DNA of 64,000 nucleotides from Tolumonas osonensis. GTDB taxonomy: Bacteria > Pseudomonadota > Gammaproteobacteria > Enterobacterales > Aeromonadaceae. The number at the start of each line of letters is the position of its first letter. The stretch's first letter is position 1. A model generated the notes under the pieces. The model saw only the letters and a program-made list of their open reading frames with translations. It did not search any database and was not told the origin of the DNA. Below, piece by piece: positions 55,196 through 64,000 of the stretch. Where the stretch lies: positions 1-64,000 of the forward strand of contig NZ_JACHGR010000007.1 in the NCBI RefSeq assembly GCF_014202415.1, written 5' to 3'. A program made the position numbers and the translations under genes.

Positions 55196-56107
55196 TCATT
55201 TCACCCAGTTGGGGCTGATGTGTGGAAATTCAGACTTCAGCCAATCAACAAACGCATGTACCTGAGGTGCAAGATAAGTTCTACTTGGATAAAGAATGGA
55301 TACTTGCTTTGGTGTCGGCCTGAATGAGGATAAAACTTCAACTAAGCGACCACTATTAAGCATTGGCTCAACAGACAAGCCTAATGCCTGGATGAGCCCA
55401 AATCCGGCCGCTGCACAATTCACATAAGAGTTGGATTCGTTAGTGCTGACAGAGCTATCCACGGATAGAGATATCTCTTCTTCATCTTGTCTGAAGCTCC
55501 ATGCCAGTGGACGATTATTTGCCCCAGATAGAAAATTAATACACTTGTGGTTTTTTAATTCAGAGATCTGCGATGGTGTACCGTACTCGTTGATATATTT
55601 TGGGGAGGCTACGGTAACCATGATCACTGAGCCGATTTTTCTGGCGACCATGCTTGAATTTGGTAGTTCTCCAATGCGTAATACGCAGTCAACGCCTTCA
55701 GCAATGAGATCAACTGTACGATCGGTTACACCAATTACGAGCTCTAATTCTGGATACTTAGCATTAAATTCTTTTAAACGTTCGATAAAGATAGGTTGAG
55801 CAAATGCACTCGGTATATCAATTCTCAATCGCCCATGCAGAGTCGAGCCTGGACGTCCAAACATCGAGGTTGCTTCCGCGATTCGCGCTAAGATATCTCG
55901 TGCTTTTTCATAAAAGAGTTCACCTTCAGCTGACAATCTCACATTGCGAGTTGTCCTGTGAAATAGTCTAACCCCGAGAGATGTCTCTAACTCTTGAATA
56001 ACTATACTCACTTGAGGACGTCCCAACTGCAGTGCTTCAGCTGTTTTGGTGAAACTCCCGAGCTCTGCTAATTTTGCAAATACTCTTACGGTTTGTATAA
56101 ACTCCAT
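55196..56107 (-). CDS. LysR-family regulator
   Basis: Protein of 303 residues. The winged helix reads FAKLAELGSFTKTAEALQLGRPQVSIVIQELETSLGVRLFHRTTRNVRLSAEGE, followed by a substrate-binding domain. The start at 56107 (MEFIQTV) is the usual LysR start; 19 upstream residues in the ORF are not homologous. It is divergent from the MDR gene at 56306, and a nested inverted repeat at 56265-56293 lies between them, so it probably controls that gene. Confidence 0.88.
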   Translation of the reverse strand: MEFIQTVRVFAKLAELGSFTKTAEALQLGRPQVSIVIQELETSLGVRLFHRTTRNVRLSAEGELFYEKARDILARIAEATSMFGRPGSTLHGRLRIDIPSAFAQPIFIERLKEFNAKYPELELVIGVTDRTVDLIAEGVDCVLRIGELPNSSMVARKIGSVIMVTVASPKYINEYGTPSQISELKNHKCINFLSGANNRPLAWSFRQDEEEISLSVDSSVSTNESNSYVNCAAAGFGLIQALGLSVEPMLNSGRLVEVLSSFRPTPKQVSILYPSRTYLAPQVHAFVDWLKSEFPHISPNWVK

Positions 56108-56264
56108 ATGGTCAGTCTCTTTATATCTGATTGAGTCATACTTTGCATATTTTTTGATATGCATATTTTTAAAAAATCAATGTTAGCAAAATAATCAGTT
56201 CTATTGTTATGCATTCTGATACAAGTGTAGTTTATCCACATGTATTTTACCAAACTCTATTTCT

Positions 56265-56293
56265 GATAACTTAACAAGTTAAGCATAGTTATC
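56265..56293. promoter_or_regulatory. Nested inverted repeat before the MDR gene
   Basis: Outer arms GATAAC (56265-56270) and GTTATC (56288-56293) enclose CTTAAC-aa-GTTAAG (56270-56283). It is a candidate LysR operator or mRNA-leader hairpin, 13 bp before the ATG. Confidence 0.45.
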
Positions 56294-56305
56294 ATGGGTG
56301 TATAT

Positions 56306-57316
56306 ATGAAAGCATGGATTCTGCATGATTTTGGCATTAAGAACTTGAAATTGGAATGTGTTGAAAAGCCATCTCCAAAAAATGGTGAATTATTAATTAA
56401 AGTGGGCGCAGCATCATTTAATTTTAGAGATAAAGCAATCATTGATGGTTTTTACGAGCCCCACCGAATCCCCAAAAATTTAATTCCTGTAAGCGATGCT
56501 GCAGGAGTTGTGGTGGCTGTGGGTGATGGAGGGTCGAAATTCAAAATTGGTGACCGAGTCACGACGCATCTTTATTCGAATTGGATTGATGGGAGCCCTA
56601 AACATAATGAATTAGATTATTGTTTTGGTATGCCGTTACCAGGCGGTCTTGCTGAATATATGATTATTCATGAATCAGCAGCAGTTGCAGTCCCAGATTA
56701 TTTAACAGATGAAGAAGCATCTACATTACCTGTTGCAGCGTTGACAGCTTGGTACGCTCTTTCGGATTTTGGTAATATCAAATCGAATGACACTGTTCTT
56801 GTTCAGGGGACTGGTGGTGTTGCTATGTTTGCTGTTCAGTTTGCATCTGCACTAGGTGCAAAAGTGATTGTAACTTCAAGCAATGATCAAAATATTCGAA
56901 AAGCAATCAAATTTGGTGCTTCAATGGGTATTAATTATCGTCTCAACCCCGCTTGGGAAGAAATTGCACTAGAGTTAACCGAGGGAAAAGGTGTAGATCT
57001 AACCATCGAATTAGCTGGCGGGGATGGTATAAATCAGACTGCAATGGCGACAAAGGTAGGTGGTAAAATAGCTCAAATCGGTTTTTTAGATGGACAGGTT
57101 TCCCAATTGCATCTAATGCCAATTATTTTACGCCAGCTAACGATAAGAGGGTTTGCAGTAGCACCTCGGTTAGCTTATGAAGAAATGAATAAGTTCTTAA
57201 TGGTGAATAAAATTCATCCTGTAATTGATAAAATTTATTCATTTGATCAAGTAGAAGATGCCTATAATCATCTCACTAAAGGTGCTTTCGGTAAGGTCGT
57301 GATTAAAATATCCTAA
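56306..57316 (+). CDS. MDR-family alcohol dehydrogenase / enone reductase
   Basis: Protein of 336 residues of the medium-chain dehydrogenase/reductase family. The N-terminal GroES-like domain ends near residue 120. The nucleotide domain has VLVQGTGGVAMFAVQFASALGAKVIVTSS, and GVDLTIELAGGDGINQ follows. Catalytic zinc ligands are not obvious, so it is probably a zinc-independent reductase. It is paralogous in fold to, but distinct from, the protein at 45803. ATG at 56306 chosen over 56294. Probably regulated by the divergent LysR gene. Confidence 0.85.
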   Translation: MKAWILHDFGIKNLKLECVEKPSPKNGELLIKVGAASFNFRDKAIIDGFYEPHRIPKNLIPVSDAAGVVVAVGDGGSKFKIGDRVTTHLYSNWIDGSPKHNELDYCFGMPLPGGLAEYMIIHESAAVAVPDYLTDEEASTLPVAALTAWYALSDFGNIKSNDTVLVQGTGGVAMFAVQFASALGAKVIVTSSNDQNIRKAIKFGASMGINYRLNPAWEEIALELTEGKGVDLTIELAGGDGINQTAMATKVGGKIAQIGFLDGQVSQLHLMPIILRQLTIRGFAVAPRLAYEEMNKFLMVNKIHPVIDKIYSFDQVEDAYNHLTKGAFGKVVIKIS

Positions 57317-57404
57317 CTGGTTTCATTTCAGGTGTTCACATTGGACGTGCACTGAATATTTATGGAATGTGGTCTGGGATGGATTATTTTATTTTTTATA
57401 AATT

Positions 57405-57438
57405 AAAAGGCAGCATCGTGAAGAAGCTGCCTTTTAAT
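57405..57438. terminator. Bidirectional terminator between MDR and repeat-protein genes
   Basis: AAAAGGCAGC (57405-57414) pairs with GCTGCCTTTT (57426-57435). It closes both convergent genes. Confidence 0.85.
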
Positions 57439-57445
57439 TTATTCA

Positions 57446-57817
57446 TTATGAATGGTTTTTCGCTGCCAACTCGTCCTGCATTTCTTTCATTAGCCCACCA
57501 TCTATGTGACCACCTATAATTTTTATAGCGCTGAGTTGTTCCTGTTTGTGTAGATCGGTGATCACTTTTTGTGGATGTTTTGCAAGATACATCTCTTTCA
57601 TCAAACCGCCCTGAATGTGCTGCCCCTGGAATTTTATTTTTGAGAGATTTTTTTGTTTTACAGGGTCATGAATACTAGATACTTGATATTTTTTAGACAT
57701 CATTTCCTTCATGAGTCCACCATTGCCATTGCCGTCACCTTGGCGTGCATGTGCAATGTTGATAGAACTAAGCGCCAGAATGATTAATGCTGATTTTACC
57801 ATTAGTGATTTTTTCAT
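57446..57817 (-). CDS. Exported protein with a 37-residue GGLMKEM repeat
   Basis: Protein of 123 residues, not recognised. A signal peptide (about 1-24, cleavage after AHA) is followed by a short glycine-rich stretch. Then comes a repeat whose anchor GGLMKEM starts at residues 33, 70 and 107, exactly 37 apart. Each full unit also has a KQ-x2-LS-x-IK-x2-G-x-HI block before the next anchor; the third unit is truncated at the C terminus. The mature protein is small, basic and rich in Met, Lys and His. No known domain fits; metal binding or a scaffold role is speculative. It lies in the redox island and is convergent with the MDR gene. Confidence 0.78.
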   Translation of the reverse strand: MKKSLMVKSALIILALSSINIAHARQGDGNGNGGLMKEMMSKKYQVSSIHDPVKQKNLSKIKFQGQHIQGGLMKEMYLAKHPQKVITDLHKQEQLSAIKIIGGHIDGGLMKEMQDELAAKNHS

Positions 57818-58363
57818 TTTCTAATCCTGTTTGATTGTTTATGTACTAAGTTGTAATGAATTCTACATAAAAAAATCAATCAATAAATTTGATGGATACA
57901 AACAGATTGTTAGTTATGTATGTAACAATGACTAAATAACATTGAAATATATTTATATTGAGATTGAATTGTTCCGTAGAATTGATAGTGATTTTATGAA
58001 ATCTATTATCTGTCGTTACGTTTTAGTCAGGTTTAGCCCTGGTGACTTATCGCTCCACTGCCAATGTTTTGTTATTGATAATCAGATTAATAACAAACTT
58101 GTTCTTTTAACAATATTTATTGGTAGACATTTACTCTATATCATTAAAAACATCAATTACAGTTCATTTTTTAACTTAACTATAGTTTTATATTTTGCAT
58201 TGGAGGTGCAGACGGTCTTATTAATTATGGCTTTACATGGAAGCATCATTTTGGATTATTTTAATTTAAAAATTAATTAATAATGCATATGTTTCTATGG
58301 CGATAAATATATTAATGCGAATTTGCATAACAAAAAATGACAAATCATTACCTGGAGATGAGA
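57818..58363. other. AT-rich intergenic region
   Basis: No convincing gene is present. An open frame at 57942-58280 has no ribosome site and a composition of random AT-rich DNA. The region should hold the divergent promoters for the repeat protein and the exported MBL-fold protein. Confidence 0.5.
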
Positions 58364-59371
58364 ATGAAATTATTAACTTTAGCCGCGATTGTATCGGCAA
58401 CATTGGCAACTAGCGCATATGTGTATGCAGAAGGAAATAAGAATGCAGTTTATAATCCGGCTGAAAATGTTGTTGCTCAAAAACTAAACCAAGTCGATGG
58501 ATACTACCGTTTTATGCTGGGTGATTTTGAGGTTACTGCACTCTATGATGGTTATTTAGAAATTGGTTCTCAAGTTTATCAACCATTTACAAAATTAAGT
58601 GCTGGTGAATTGAATAAGTTGCTTGATGATGAATTCAGACCGAGAACAAAAAGTGGTGCTGTAAATACGGCTGTAAGTGCATATCTAATCAATACAGGTA
58701 AACACCTGATATTAATGGATGCAGGCTCTGGCGATGTATTCAATGATAAAGTTGGCAAGGTAGAAGAGAGCTTGCGTAAATCAGGCTATAGCCCTGAACA
58801 AGTTGATATTATCTTACCTACTCATTTACATTTCGATCATTTCAGTGGTGTCACGCGGAATGGTAAAGCGATTTATCCGAATGCAACAGTTTATATCGCT
58901 GAACAAGAGAAAGCCTTTTGGTTCGACACGGCTATTACAGATATGCCAAAACATGTACAAAAATATGCGCAATGGACACGTGATGCTGTAGCTCCATATG
59001 CTGCTGAAAATCGTGTGAACTACTATAGTTCAGGCGAAGAAGTTATCCCTGGAGTTAAAACAGTTGAAACACCGGGACATACACCTGGTCACGGAGGTTT
59101 TGAGTTCAGCTCGAAAGACCAAACAATGTTTGTCTGGGGTGATTTATTGCACAACCATGCATTCCAGTTAGTAGATCCTTCTATTGCTGCTGAATTCGAT
59201 GTAGATCCAAAAGCTGCTCGTGCAAGCCGAGTTAAAGCTTTAGCTGAGATTGCGAAGCGTAAAATCTGGGTTGCAGGTGCGCATTTGCCATTCCCTGGGA
59301 TTGGCCACATTCGTGCAGAGAAGGATGGGTATTCATGGATCCCTGTAGAGTACACTCCAATCGAAAAATAA
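58364..59371 (+). CDS. Metallo-beta-lactamase-fold hydrolase (exported)
   Basis: Protein of 335 residues. The signal peptide (about 1-25, cleavage near AYVYA-E) directs it to the periplasm. The metal motif LPTHLHFDHFSGV, the later TPGHTPGHGG and the GAHLP histidine are intact. It resembles the cytoplasmic protein at 52114-52989 along its length. The start at 58364 has GGAG at 58354-58357, six bases away. Substrate unknown; lactonase or esterase activity is a family-level guess. A terminator follows. Confidence 0.86.
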   Translation: MKLLTLAAIVSATLATSAYVYAEGNKNAVYNPAENVVAQKLNQVDGYYRFMLGDFEVTALYDGYLEIGSQVYQPFTKLSAGELNKLLDDEFRPRTKSGAVNTAVSAYLINTGKHLILMDAGSGDVFNDKVGKVEESLRKSGYSPEQVDIILPTHLHFDHFSGVTRNGKAIYPNATVYIAEQEKAFWFDTAITDMPKHVQKYAQWTRDAVAPYAAENRVNYYSSGEEVIPGVKTVETPGHTPGHGGFEFSSKDQTMFVWGDLLHNHAFQLVDPSIAAEFDVDPKAARASRVKALAEIAKRKIWVAGAHLPFPGIGHIRAEKDGYSWIPVEYTPIEK

Positions 59372-59446
59372 TTTTGTTCCACAAATAGAACAAAAAATAG
59401 CAACGGTAATACCAACGTTCATATTCTGATAATTATCAGTTAACTC

Positions 59447-59467
59447 AGGCGGCTTTGGCCGCCTTTA
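59447..59467 (+). terminator. Terminator after exported MBL gene
   Basis: AGGCGGC-tttg-GCCGCCT followed by TTAT. A perfect 14-bp palindrome CTGATAATTATCAG lies just before it at 59426-59439. Confidence 0.78.
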
Positions 59468-59624
59468 TAATATTTTATTTGTAATTGTTCCATTAGCCAC
59501 TAAACGATTGTTTCAGTTTTTAATACAGCACATGTATAAACAATCATAATTATTAAATTCTATATAGTTGTACACTCCTCTCATCATTTAATTATTTCAA
59601 TTTAGTATGTCATGAGGGAATTGT

Positions 59625-60305
59625 GTGAATAATAAACATCAATCATTTTCTGCGTTAGTGAAGTCTCGACATTCACCTCGAGATTTTTTGTCTGATCCAC
59701 TTTCTAAGAAGCAAATTGAAACCGTGTTGCATGATGCACAACATGCACCATCTAATTGTAATACCCAGCCTTGGGTTGTACATATTGTTTCAGGGGAAAA
59801 GAAACAGAAGCTTTCAGAGATACTAATCGACAAATATCGCAAAGATGAATTAACTTTGGATTTTTCATTTGATGTAAATGAGTTCCATGGAGTTTATGCA
59901 GAAAGACGATTTGAACAAGGGAAGGCATACTACGAAGCTCTGGGTATTTCCCGATATGATGAAGAGCGAAGAACGAAAGGATTTTTGCGCAATTTAGAGT
60001 TTTTCGGTGCGCCTCATGTAGCATTTATGTTTATGCCAACTGTAGGTGACAATGTACGTGTCGCAAGTGATGTGGGTATGTATGCACAGAACTTTTTATT
60101 GTCCTTAACAGCTCATGGTTATGCGGGTATCCCGCAAACAATTTTAGGTTTTTTTGCCCAGACTGTACGCGACTACCTTTCTATTCCGGATAATTATAAA
60201 TTGTTATTTGGAATATCTTTTGGTTATGAAAATGTTGATGCAGTTTCCAATAAAATACGTATGGGTCGAGCAAATATAGCGGAATGTGTAACATTTCATG
60301 AATAA
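59625..60305 (+). CDS. Nitroreductase-family FMN protein
   Basis: Protein of 226 residues. FMN-binding residues appear in SRHSPRDFLSDPLSK and APSNCNTQPWVVHIVSG; a later GYAGIPQTILGFF and LLFGISFGYEN complete the family pattern. It probably reduces nitro groups or quinones with NAD(P)H. The start is a GTG at 59625 with GAGGG at 59614-59618. Last intact gene of the AT-rich segment, 188 bp before the right-hand IS derivative. Confidence 0.87.
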   Translation: MNNKHQSFSALVKSRHSPRDFLSDPLSKKQIETVLHDAQHAPSNCNTQPWVVHIVSGEKKQKLSEILIDKYRKDELTLDFSFDVNEFHGVYAERRFEQGKAYYEALGISRYDEERRTKGFLRNLEFFGAPHVAFMFMPTVGDNVRVASDVGMYAQNFLLSLTAHGYAGIPQTILGFFAQTVRDYLSIPDNYKLLFGISFGYENVDAVSNKIRMGRANIAECVTFHE

Positions 60306-60492
60306 CTTATTATTTAATAATCAGAAAGCACTTTACCTTGATTATTGACTTATAATTAAAATAGCTTTTATTTAAAAACCGTTTGAGCCAAATAGTTCTG
60401 TATATATTAATACTAAAGTTTGAGTGTTACCCATATATGACAATTTAGAGCTATTTGGTTAATTATGCCACATTCTTGTCGTTACTTTCGCT

Positions 60493-60776
60493 CTGACCCT
60501 GCATTACTGAACACCTCATTAAACGAGAAAATAACTCACAGAGGCGGATCATGACCAAAACTGCAACCGAACAGAAAACTTTTTTCATAGTCTGAAGGTA
60601 GAAGCCATTCATGGTGAAAGATGTGAAACCCGAGTTCAGATGAGAGAAACGGTATTCGAATATATTGCGGTTGATTACAATCCACAGCGTTTACACAGTT
60701 ATCTGGATTACAGAAGTCCGGATGAATTTGAACAACAGAAAATAGCTTAACCCTATATCCAGTAATACAGGGGTAG
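60493..60776 (+). mobile_element. IS3-like element, internally deleted (MITE-like)
   Basis: Left terminal repeat CTGACCCTGCATTACTGAA (60493-60511) and right terminal repeat 60758-60776 match at 15 of 19 positions in inverted orientation. Between them the start of orfA (ATG at 60551, MTKTATEQK) is joined directly to the last codons of orfB: FFHSLKVEAIHGERCETR...FEYIAVDYNPQRLHSYLDYRSPDEFEQQKIA, the C-terminal catalytic end of an IS3-family transposase including the DDE glutamate. The two parts are in different frames. The element cannot encode a transposase but could still be moved in trans. The rest of the 60306-60837 interval has no gene. Confidence 0.85.
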
Positions 60777-60777
60777 A

Positions 60778-60804
60778 TAAAAAAAAGCCCGCATAATGCG
60801 GGCC
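60778..60804 (-). terminator. Terminator of carB
   Basis: Read on the minus strand, GCCCGCAT-t-ATGCGGGC is followed by TTTTTTTT. Located 34 bp past the carB stop, directly next to the right end of the IS derivative. Confidence 0.88.
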
Positions 60805-60837
60805 TCTGTCATTTCTTAACTACTCAGGAACACTGAA

Positions 60838-63800
60838 TTACTTCAGGCTGTCCTGTACACGTTGGTGCAGTTCCTGAACTGAACTGACGCTGGCGGTTTC
60901 ATCGATTTCCATACCCAGGCAGGATGCGAAACCGGCGTTCAGCGTAGTGGTATAAGCCACTTTATGCTGCAGCGCGCCACGACGCAGTTGCTTAGAGTCA
61001 GCAATCGCTACACGGCCTTCTACGGTATTCACGATGAAGGTGTATTCGCCATTCTTGATACGATCCAGAATGTGCGGACGACCTTCAGACACCTTGTTCA
61101 CCTTACGGTTCGCAATACCTGCTGCAGTCAGCGCATCAGAAGTACCGGAGGTGGCATCCAGCTCGAAGCCAGCCTTGATCAGCTGAGCCGCCAGTTCAGT
61201 CACACGTGCTTTGTCGCCAGGGCGAACAGACAGCAGCGCACGGCCTGATTTCGGAATACCTTTACCGGTACCCAGCTGTGCTTTGGCATACGCTTCCGCG
61301 AAGGTTGCACCGACGCCCATAACTTCACCGGTAGAGCGCATTTCAGGGCCAAGCAGCGGGTCAACGCCCGGGAACTTGTTGAACGGCAGCACTACTTCTT
61401 TCACTGAGAAGTATGGAGGAATGATTTCCGTGGTGAAACCTTGCTGAGTCAGAGACTGACCCGCCATGACACGTGCCGCGATTTTCGCCAGTGGTGCGCC
61501 GGTCGCTTTCGATACGAACGGAACAGTACGCGCTGCACGCGGGTTCACTTCAATCAGGTAAACCACACCGTCTTTCACCGCGAACTGAACGTTCATCAGA
61601 CCGATAACTTTCAGTTCCATCGCCAGCTTGCGAACCTGCTCGCGGATCTCAGCCAGTACGTCAGCCTTCAGTGAGTAAGGAGGCAATGAACAGCCTGAGT
61701 CACCGGAGTGGATACCGCACTGTTCGATGTGTTCCATGACACCACCGATCACCACGATGTCACCGTCACAGATCGCATCAACGTCCAGCTCGGTTGCGTC
61801 ATCCAGGAAGTGATCCAGCAGAACCGGAGATTCGTTAGAAACACTGACTGCTTCATTGAAGTAACGACGCAGGTCGATTTCGTCAGAAACGATTTCCATC
61901 GCGCGGCCACCCAGTACATAAGATGGGCGAACTACCAGCGGATAACCGATCTCTTTGGCTTTCTCTACCGCTTGTTCCAGTGCAGTTACCGTCGCGTTCT
62001 GAGGCTGTTTCAGACCCAGACGCTCAACCGCCTGCTGGAAGCGTTCACGGTCTTCGGCACGGTCAATCGCATCCGGGCTGGTACCGATGATTGGTACGCC
62101 GGCCGCTTCCAGTGCACGGGACAATTTCAGCGGAGTCTGACCACCGTACTGCACGATCACGCCTTTCGGCTGTTCAACGCGCACGATTTCCAGCACGTCT
62201 TCCAGTGTTACCGGTTCGAAGTACAGACGATCGGATGTATCGTAGTCGGTAGACACGGTTTCCGGGTTACAGTTAACCATGATGGTTTCGTAACCGTCTT
62301 CGCGCAGCGCCAGTGCCGCGTGTACGCAGCAGTAATCGAATTCGATACCCTGACCGATACGGTTCGGACCACCGCCCAGAACAATGATCTTGTCTTTATT
62401 GGTCGGCGCTGCTTCACACTCTTCCTCATAGGTAGAGTACATGTACGCAGTGTTGGTCGCGAATTCCGCCGCACAGGTATCAACACGTTTGTAAACCGGC
62501 AGCACGTTGTACTGATAACGCAGTGCACGCACTTCGGCTTCTTTCACGTTCAGCAGTTTTGCCAGACGAGCATCCGCGAAACCTTTACGTTTCAGCTTAC
62601 GCATGAAGTCGGCATCAATGCCTGACAGACCTTTCGCTGCCACTTCTTTTTCCAGATTCAGCAGATCTTCGATCTGGATCAGGAACCATGGGTCGATTTT
62701 GGTATCGTTGAAAATATCTTGCAGTGACATGCCTGAGCGGAAAGCATCAGCCACATACCACAGACGATCCGCACCCGGATTCTGCAGTTCATGACGGATA
62801 GTGGCTTTCACATCATCCGCATTTTCGTCGATCACCGGGTCAAAACCGGTTCTGCCGATTTCCAGACCACGCATCGCCTTCTGCAGAGATTCCTGGAAGG
62901 TACGACCAATCGCCATGACCTCACCCACCGATTTCATCTGAGTAGTCAGACGATCGTTGGCACCAGCAAATTTCTCGAAGTTGAAACGAGGTACTTTAGT
63001 TACCACGTAGTCGATAGATGGTTCGAAAGACGCTGGGGTTTTACCGCCAGTGATGTCGTTCATCAGCTCATCCAGGGTGTAGCCGATCGCCAGTTTGGCT
63101 GCCACTTTCGCAATCGGGAAACCGGTCGCTTTGGAAGCCAGTGCGGAAGAACGGGATACACGCGGGTTCATCTCGATGATGACCATACGGCCATCATCCG
63201 GGTTGATACCGAACTGTACGTTAGAACCACCAGTCTCAACACCGATTTCACGCAGTACCGCCATCGAGGCGTTACGCATCAGCTGATATTCTTTATCAGT
63301 CAGTGTCTGAGCCGGAGCAACAGTGATGGAGTCACCGGTGTGTACGCCCATCGGGTCAAAGTTTTCGATAGAACAAACGATGATGCAGTTATCGTTACGA
63401 TCACGCACCACTTCCATCTCATACTCTTTCCAGCCGATCAGGGATTCGTCGATCAGCAGCTCTTTGGTTGGCGACAGATCCAGACCGCGCTCACAGATCT
63501 CAACGAATTCTTCCGGGTTGTAAGCGATACCGCCGCCTGAACCACCCATGGTGAAAGAAGGACGGATGATACATGGGAAACCGACTTTCTTCTGAACGTC
63601 CCATGCTTCTTCCATGTTGTGCGCGATACCGGCACGTGGACACTCCAGACCGATAGAACGCATCGCCAGGTCGAAACGGTGACGATCTTCTGCTTTGTCG
63701 ATGGCATCCGCAGTCGCACCGATCATTTCCACGCCGAATTCGGCCAGAACACCGTGACGCTCCAGATCCAGCGCACAGTTCAGTGCAGTCTGACCGCCCA

Positions 63801-64000
63801 TGGTAGGCAGCACTGCATCCGGACGCTCTTTTTCGATAATTTTACGCACGACTTCCCAGGTGATTGGCTCGATGTAGGTTGCATCAGCCATTTCCGGGTC
63901 AGTCATGATGGTAGCCGGGTTGGAGTTTACCAGAATAACGCGGTAACCCTCTTCACGCAGCGCTTTACAAGCTTGTGCACCGGAATAGTCGAATTCACAA
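60838..64000 (-). CDS. carB: Carbamoyl-phosphate synthase large subunit (5' end outside the window)
   Basis: The reading frame runs unbroken to the window edge; the first visible residues CEFDYSGAQ correspond to about residue 24 of E. coli CarB, so some 23 residues are missing. The two ATP-grasp halves are clear: [20 protein letters not shown] and [18 protein letters not shown], each preceded by its own GGQTALN/GGQTPLK binding site. The oligomerisation domain and the C-terminal MGS-like allosteric domain ([20 protein letters not shown]...) follow. With CarA it makes carbamoyl phosphate for arginine and pyrimidines. Housekeeping gene, terminated right next to the IS derivative. Confidence 0.97.
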   Translation of the reverse strand, partial: CEFDYSGAQACKALREEGYRVILVNSNPATIMTDPEMADATYIEPITWEVVRKIIEKERPDAVLPTMGGQTALNCALDLERHGVLAEFGVEMIGATADAIDKAEDRHRFDLAMRSIGLECPRAGIAHNMEEAWDVQKKVGFPCIIRPSFTMGGSGGGIAYNPEEFVEICERGLDLSPTKELLIDESLIGWKEYEMEVVRDRNDNCIIVCSIENFDPMGVHTGDSITVAPAQTLTDKEYQLMRNASMAVLREIGVETGGSNVQFGINPDDGRMVIIEMNPRVSRSSALASKATGFPIAKVAAKLAIGYTLDELMNDITGGKTPASFEPSIDYVVTKVPRFNFEKFAGANDRLTTQMKSVGEVMAIGRTFQESLQKAMRGLEIGRTGFDPVIDENADDVKATIRHELQNPGADRLWYVADAFRSGMSLQDIFNDTKIDPWFLIQIEDLLNLEKEVAAKGLSGIDADFMRKLKRKGFADARLAKLLNVKEAEVRALRYQYNVLPVYKRVDTCAAEFATNTAYMYSTYEEECEAAPTNKDKIIVLGGGPNRIGQGIEFDYCCVHAALALREDGYETIMVNCNPETVSTDYDTSDRLYFEPVTLEDVLEIVRVEQPKGVIVQYGGQTPLKLSRALEAAGVPIIGTSPDAIDRAEDRERFQQAVERLGLKQPQNATVTALEQAVEKAKEIGYPLVVRPSYVLGGRAMEIVSDEIDLRRYFNEAVSVSNESPVLLDHFLDDATELDVDAICDGDIVVIGGVMEHIEQCGIHSGDSGCSLPPYSLKADVLAEIREQVRKLAMELKVIGLMNVQFAVKDGVVYLIEVNPRAARTVPFVSKATGAPLAKIAARVMAGQSLTQQGFTTEIIPPYFSVKEVVLPFNKFPGVDPLLGPEMRSTGEVMGVGATFAEAYAKAQLGTGKGIPKSGRALLSVRPGDKARVTELAAQLIKAGFELDATSGTSDALTAAGIANRKVNKVSEGRPHILDRIKNGEYTFIVNTVEGRVAIADSKQLRRGALQHKVAYTTTLNAGFASCLGMEIDETASVSSVQELHQRVQDSLK

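Noticed and set aside
57942-58280. 112-residue open frame
   Set aside because: No ribosome binding site, no homology pattern, AT-rich random-looking composition rich in Ile/Leu/Phe, and it occupies a region needed for divergent promoters.
61708-62625. 305-residue frame antisense to carB
   Set aside because: Shadow of a GC-biased highly conserved gene; sequence is low-quality Arg/Phe/Val-rich with no domain.

Overview
The window looks like chromosomal DNA of a facultatively anaerobic gammaproteobacterium. The carB, lon, glgP, rhlE, prkA-yeaH-spoVR, rha and glycyl-radical-enzyme genes are all enterobacterial/Aeromonas-like in architecture. An Aeromonadales member such as Tolumonas would fit, but that is inference from gene content; no rRNA or other taxonomic marker is present.

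Layout. (1) 1-6.5 kb is an accessory zone. It resembles a decaying integron cassette array (one whole attC-like site and two attC-like half-sites) with a NADAR protein, a GNAT/DUF1778 toxin-antitoxin pair, a NUDIX hydrolase and a lipocalin. These are followed by rhlE, a second copy of the lipocalin, a methyltransferase preceded by a stray copy of the toxin-antitoxin operator-like palindrome, and a Phd/ParE-type pair. No integrase gene is visible. (2) 6.5-14.1 kb carries small metabolic and stress genes: oleate hydratase, two glyoxalase-fold proteins, a VF530 protein, a GNAT, two LysE/RhtB exporters, ArfB ribosome rescue, a cold-shock/DUF1294 fusion and riboflavin synthase. (3) 14.4-24.6 kb holds glycogen phosphorylase, the prkA-yeaH-spoVR stress operon behind a sigma54-like promoter, and lon behind a sigma32-like promoter. 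(4) 25-35 kb is an L-rhamnose locus: fucO, one AraC-type regulator, rhaB-rhaA-rhaT-rhaM, then glgX and a convergent rhaD. Together these take up rhamnose, isomerise, phosphorylate and cleave it, and reduce the lactaldehyde formed. (5) 35-41.7 kb holds an EmrAB-TolC-type tripartite pump with its divergent TetR regulator, an RcnB-like periplasmic protein and rhtA. (6) 41.9-45.2 kb holds a YbiW-type glycyl radical enzyme and its activase, with an FNR box upstream.

(7) 45.4-60.8 kb is AT-rich and differs in style from its surroundings. It is bracketed by two same-orientation remnants of one IS3-like element. It is packed with redox and detoxification genes: two MDR oxidoreductases, an Old Yellow Enzyme homologue, a flavin reductase, a luciferase-like monooxygenase, a nitroreductase, an atypical SDR, and two related metallo-beta-lactamase-fold hydrolases, one cytoplasmic and one exported. 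It also carries two LysR regulators, an EamA exporter, a CusF-fold protein that has lost its copper ligands, a DUF1330 gene interrupted by TGA, and an exported protein built on an exact 37-residue repeat. This island is the best candidate in the window for an undescribed system. (8) 60.8-64.0 kb is carB, cut by the window edge.

No tRNA, rRNA or CRISPR array was recognised.
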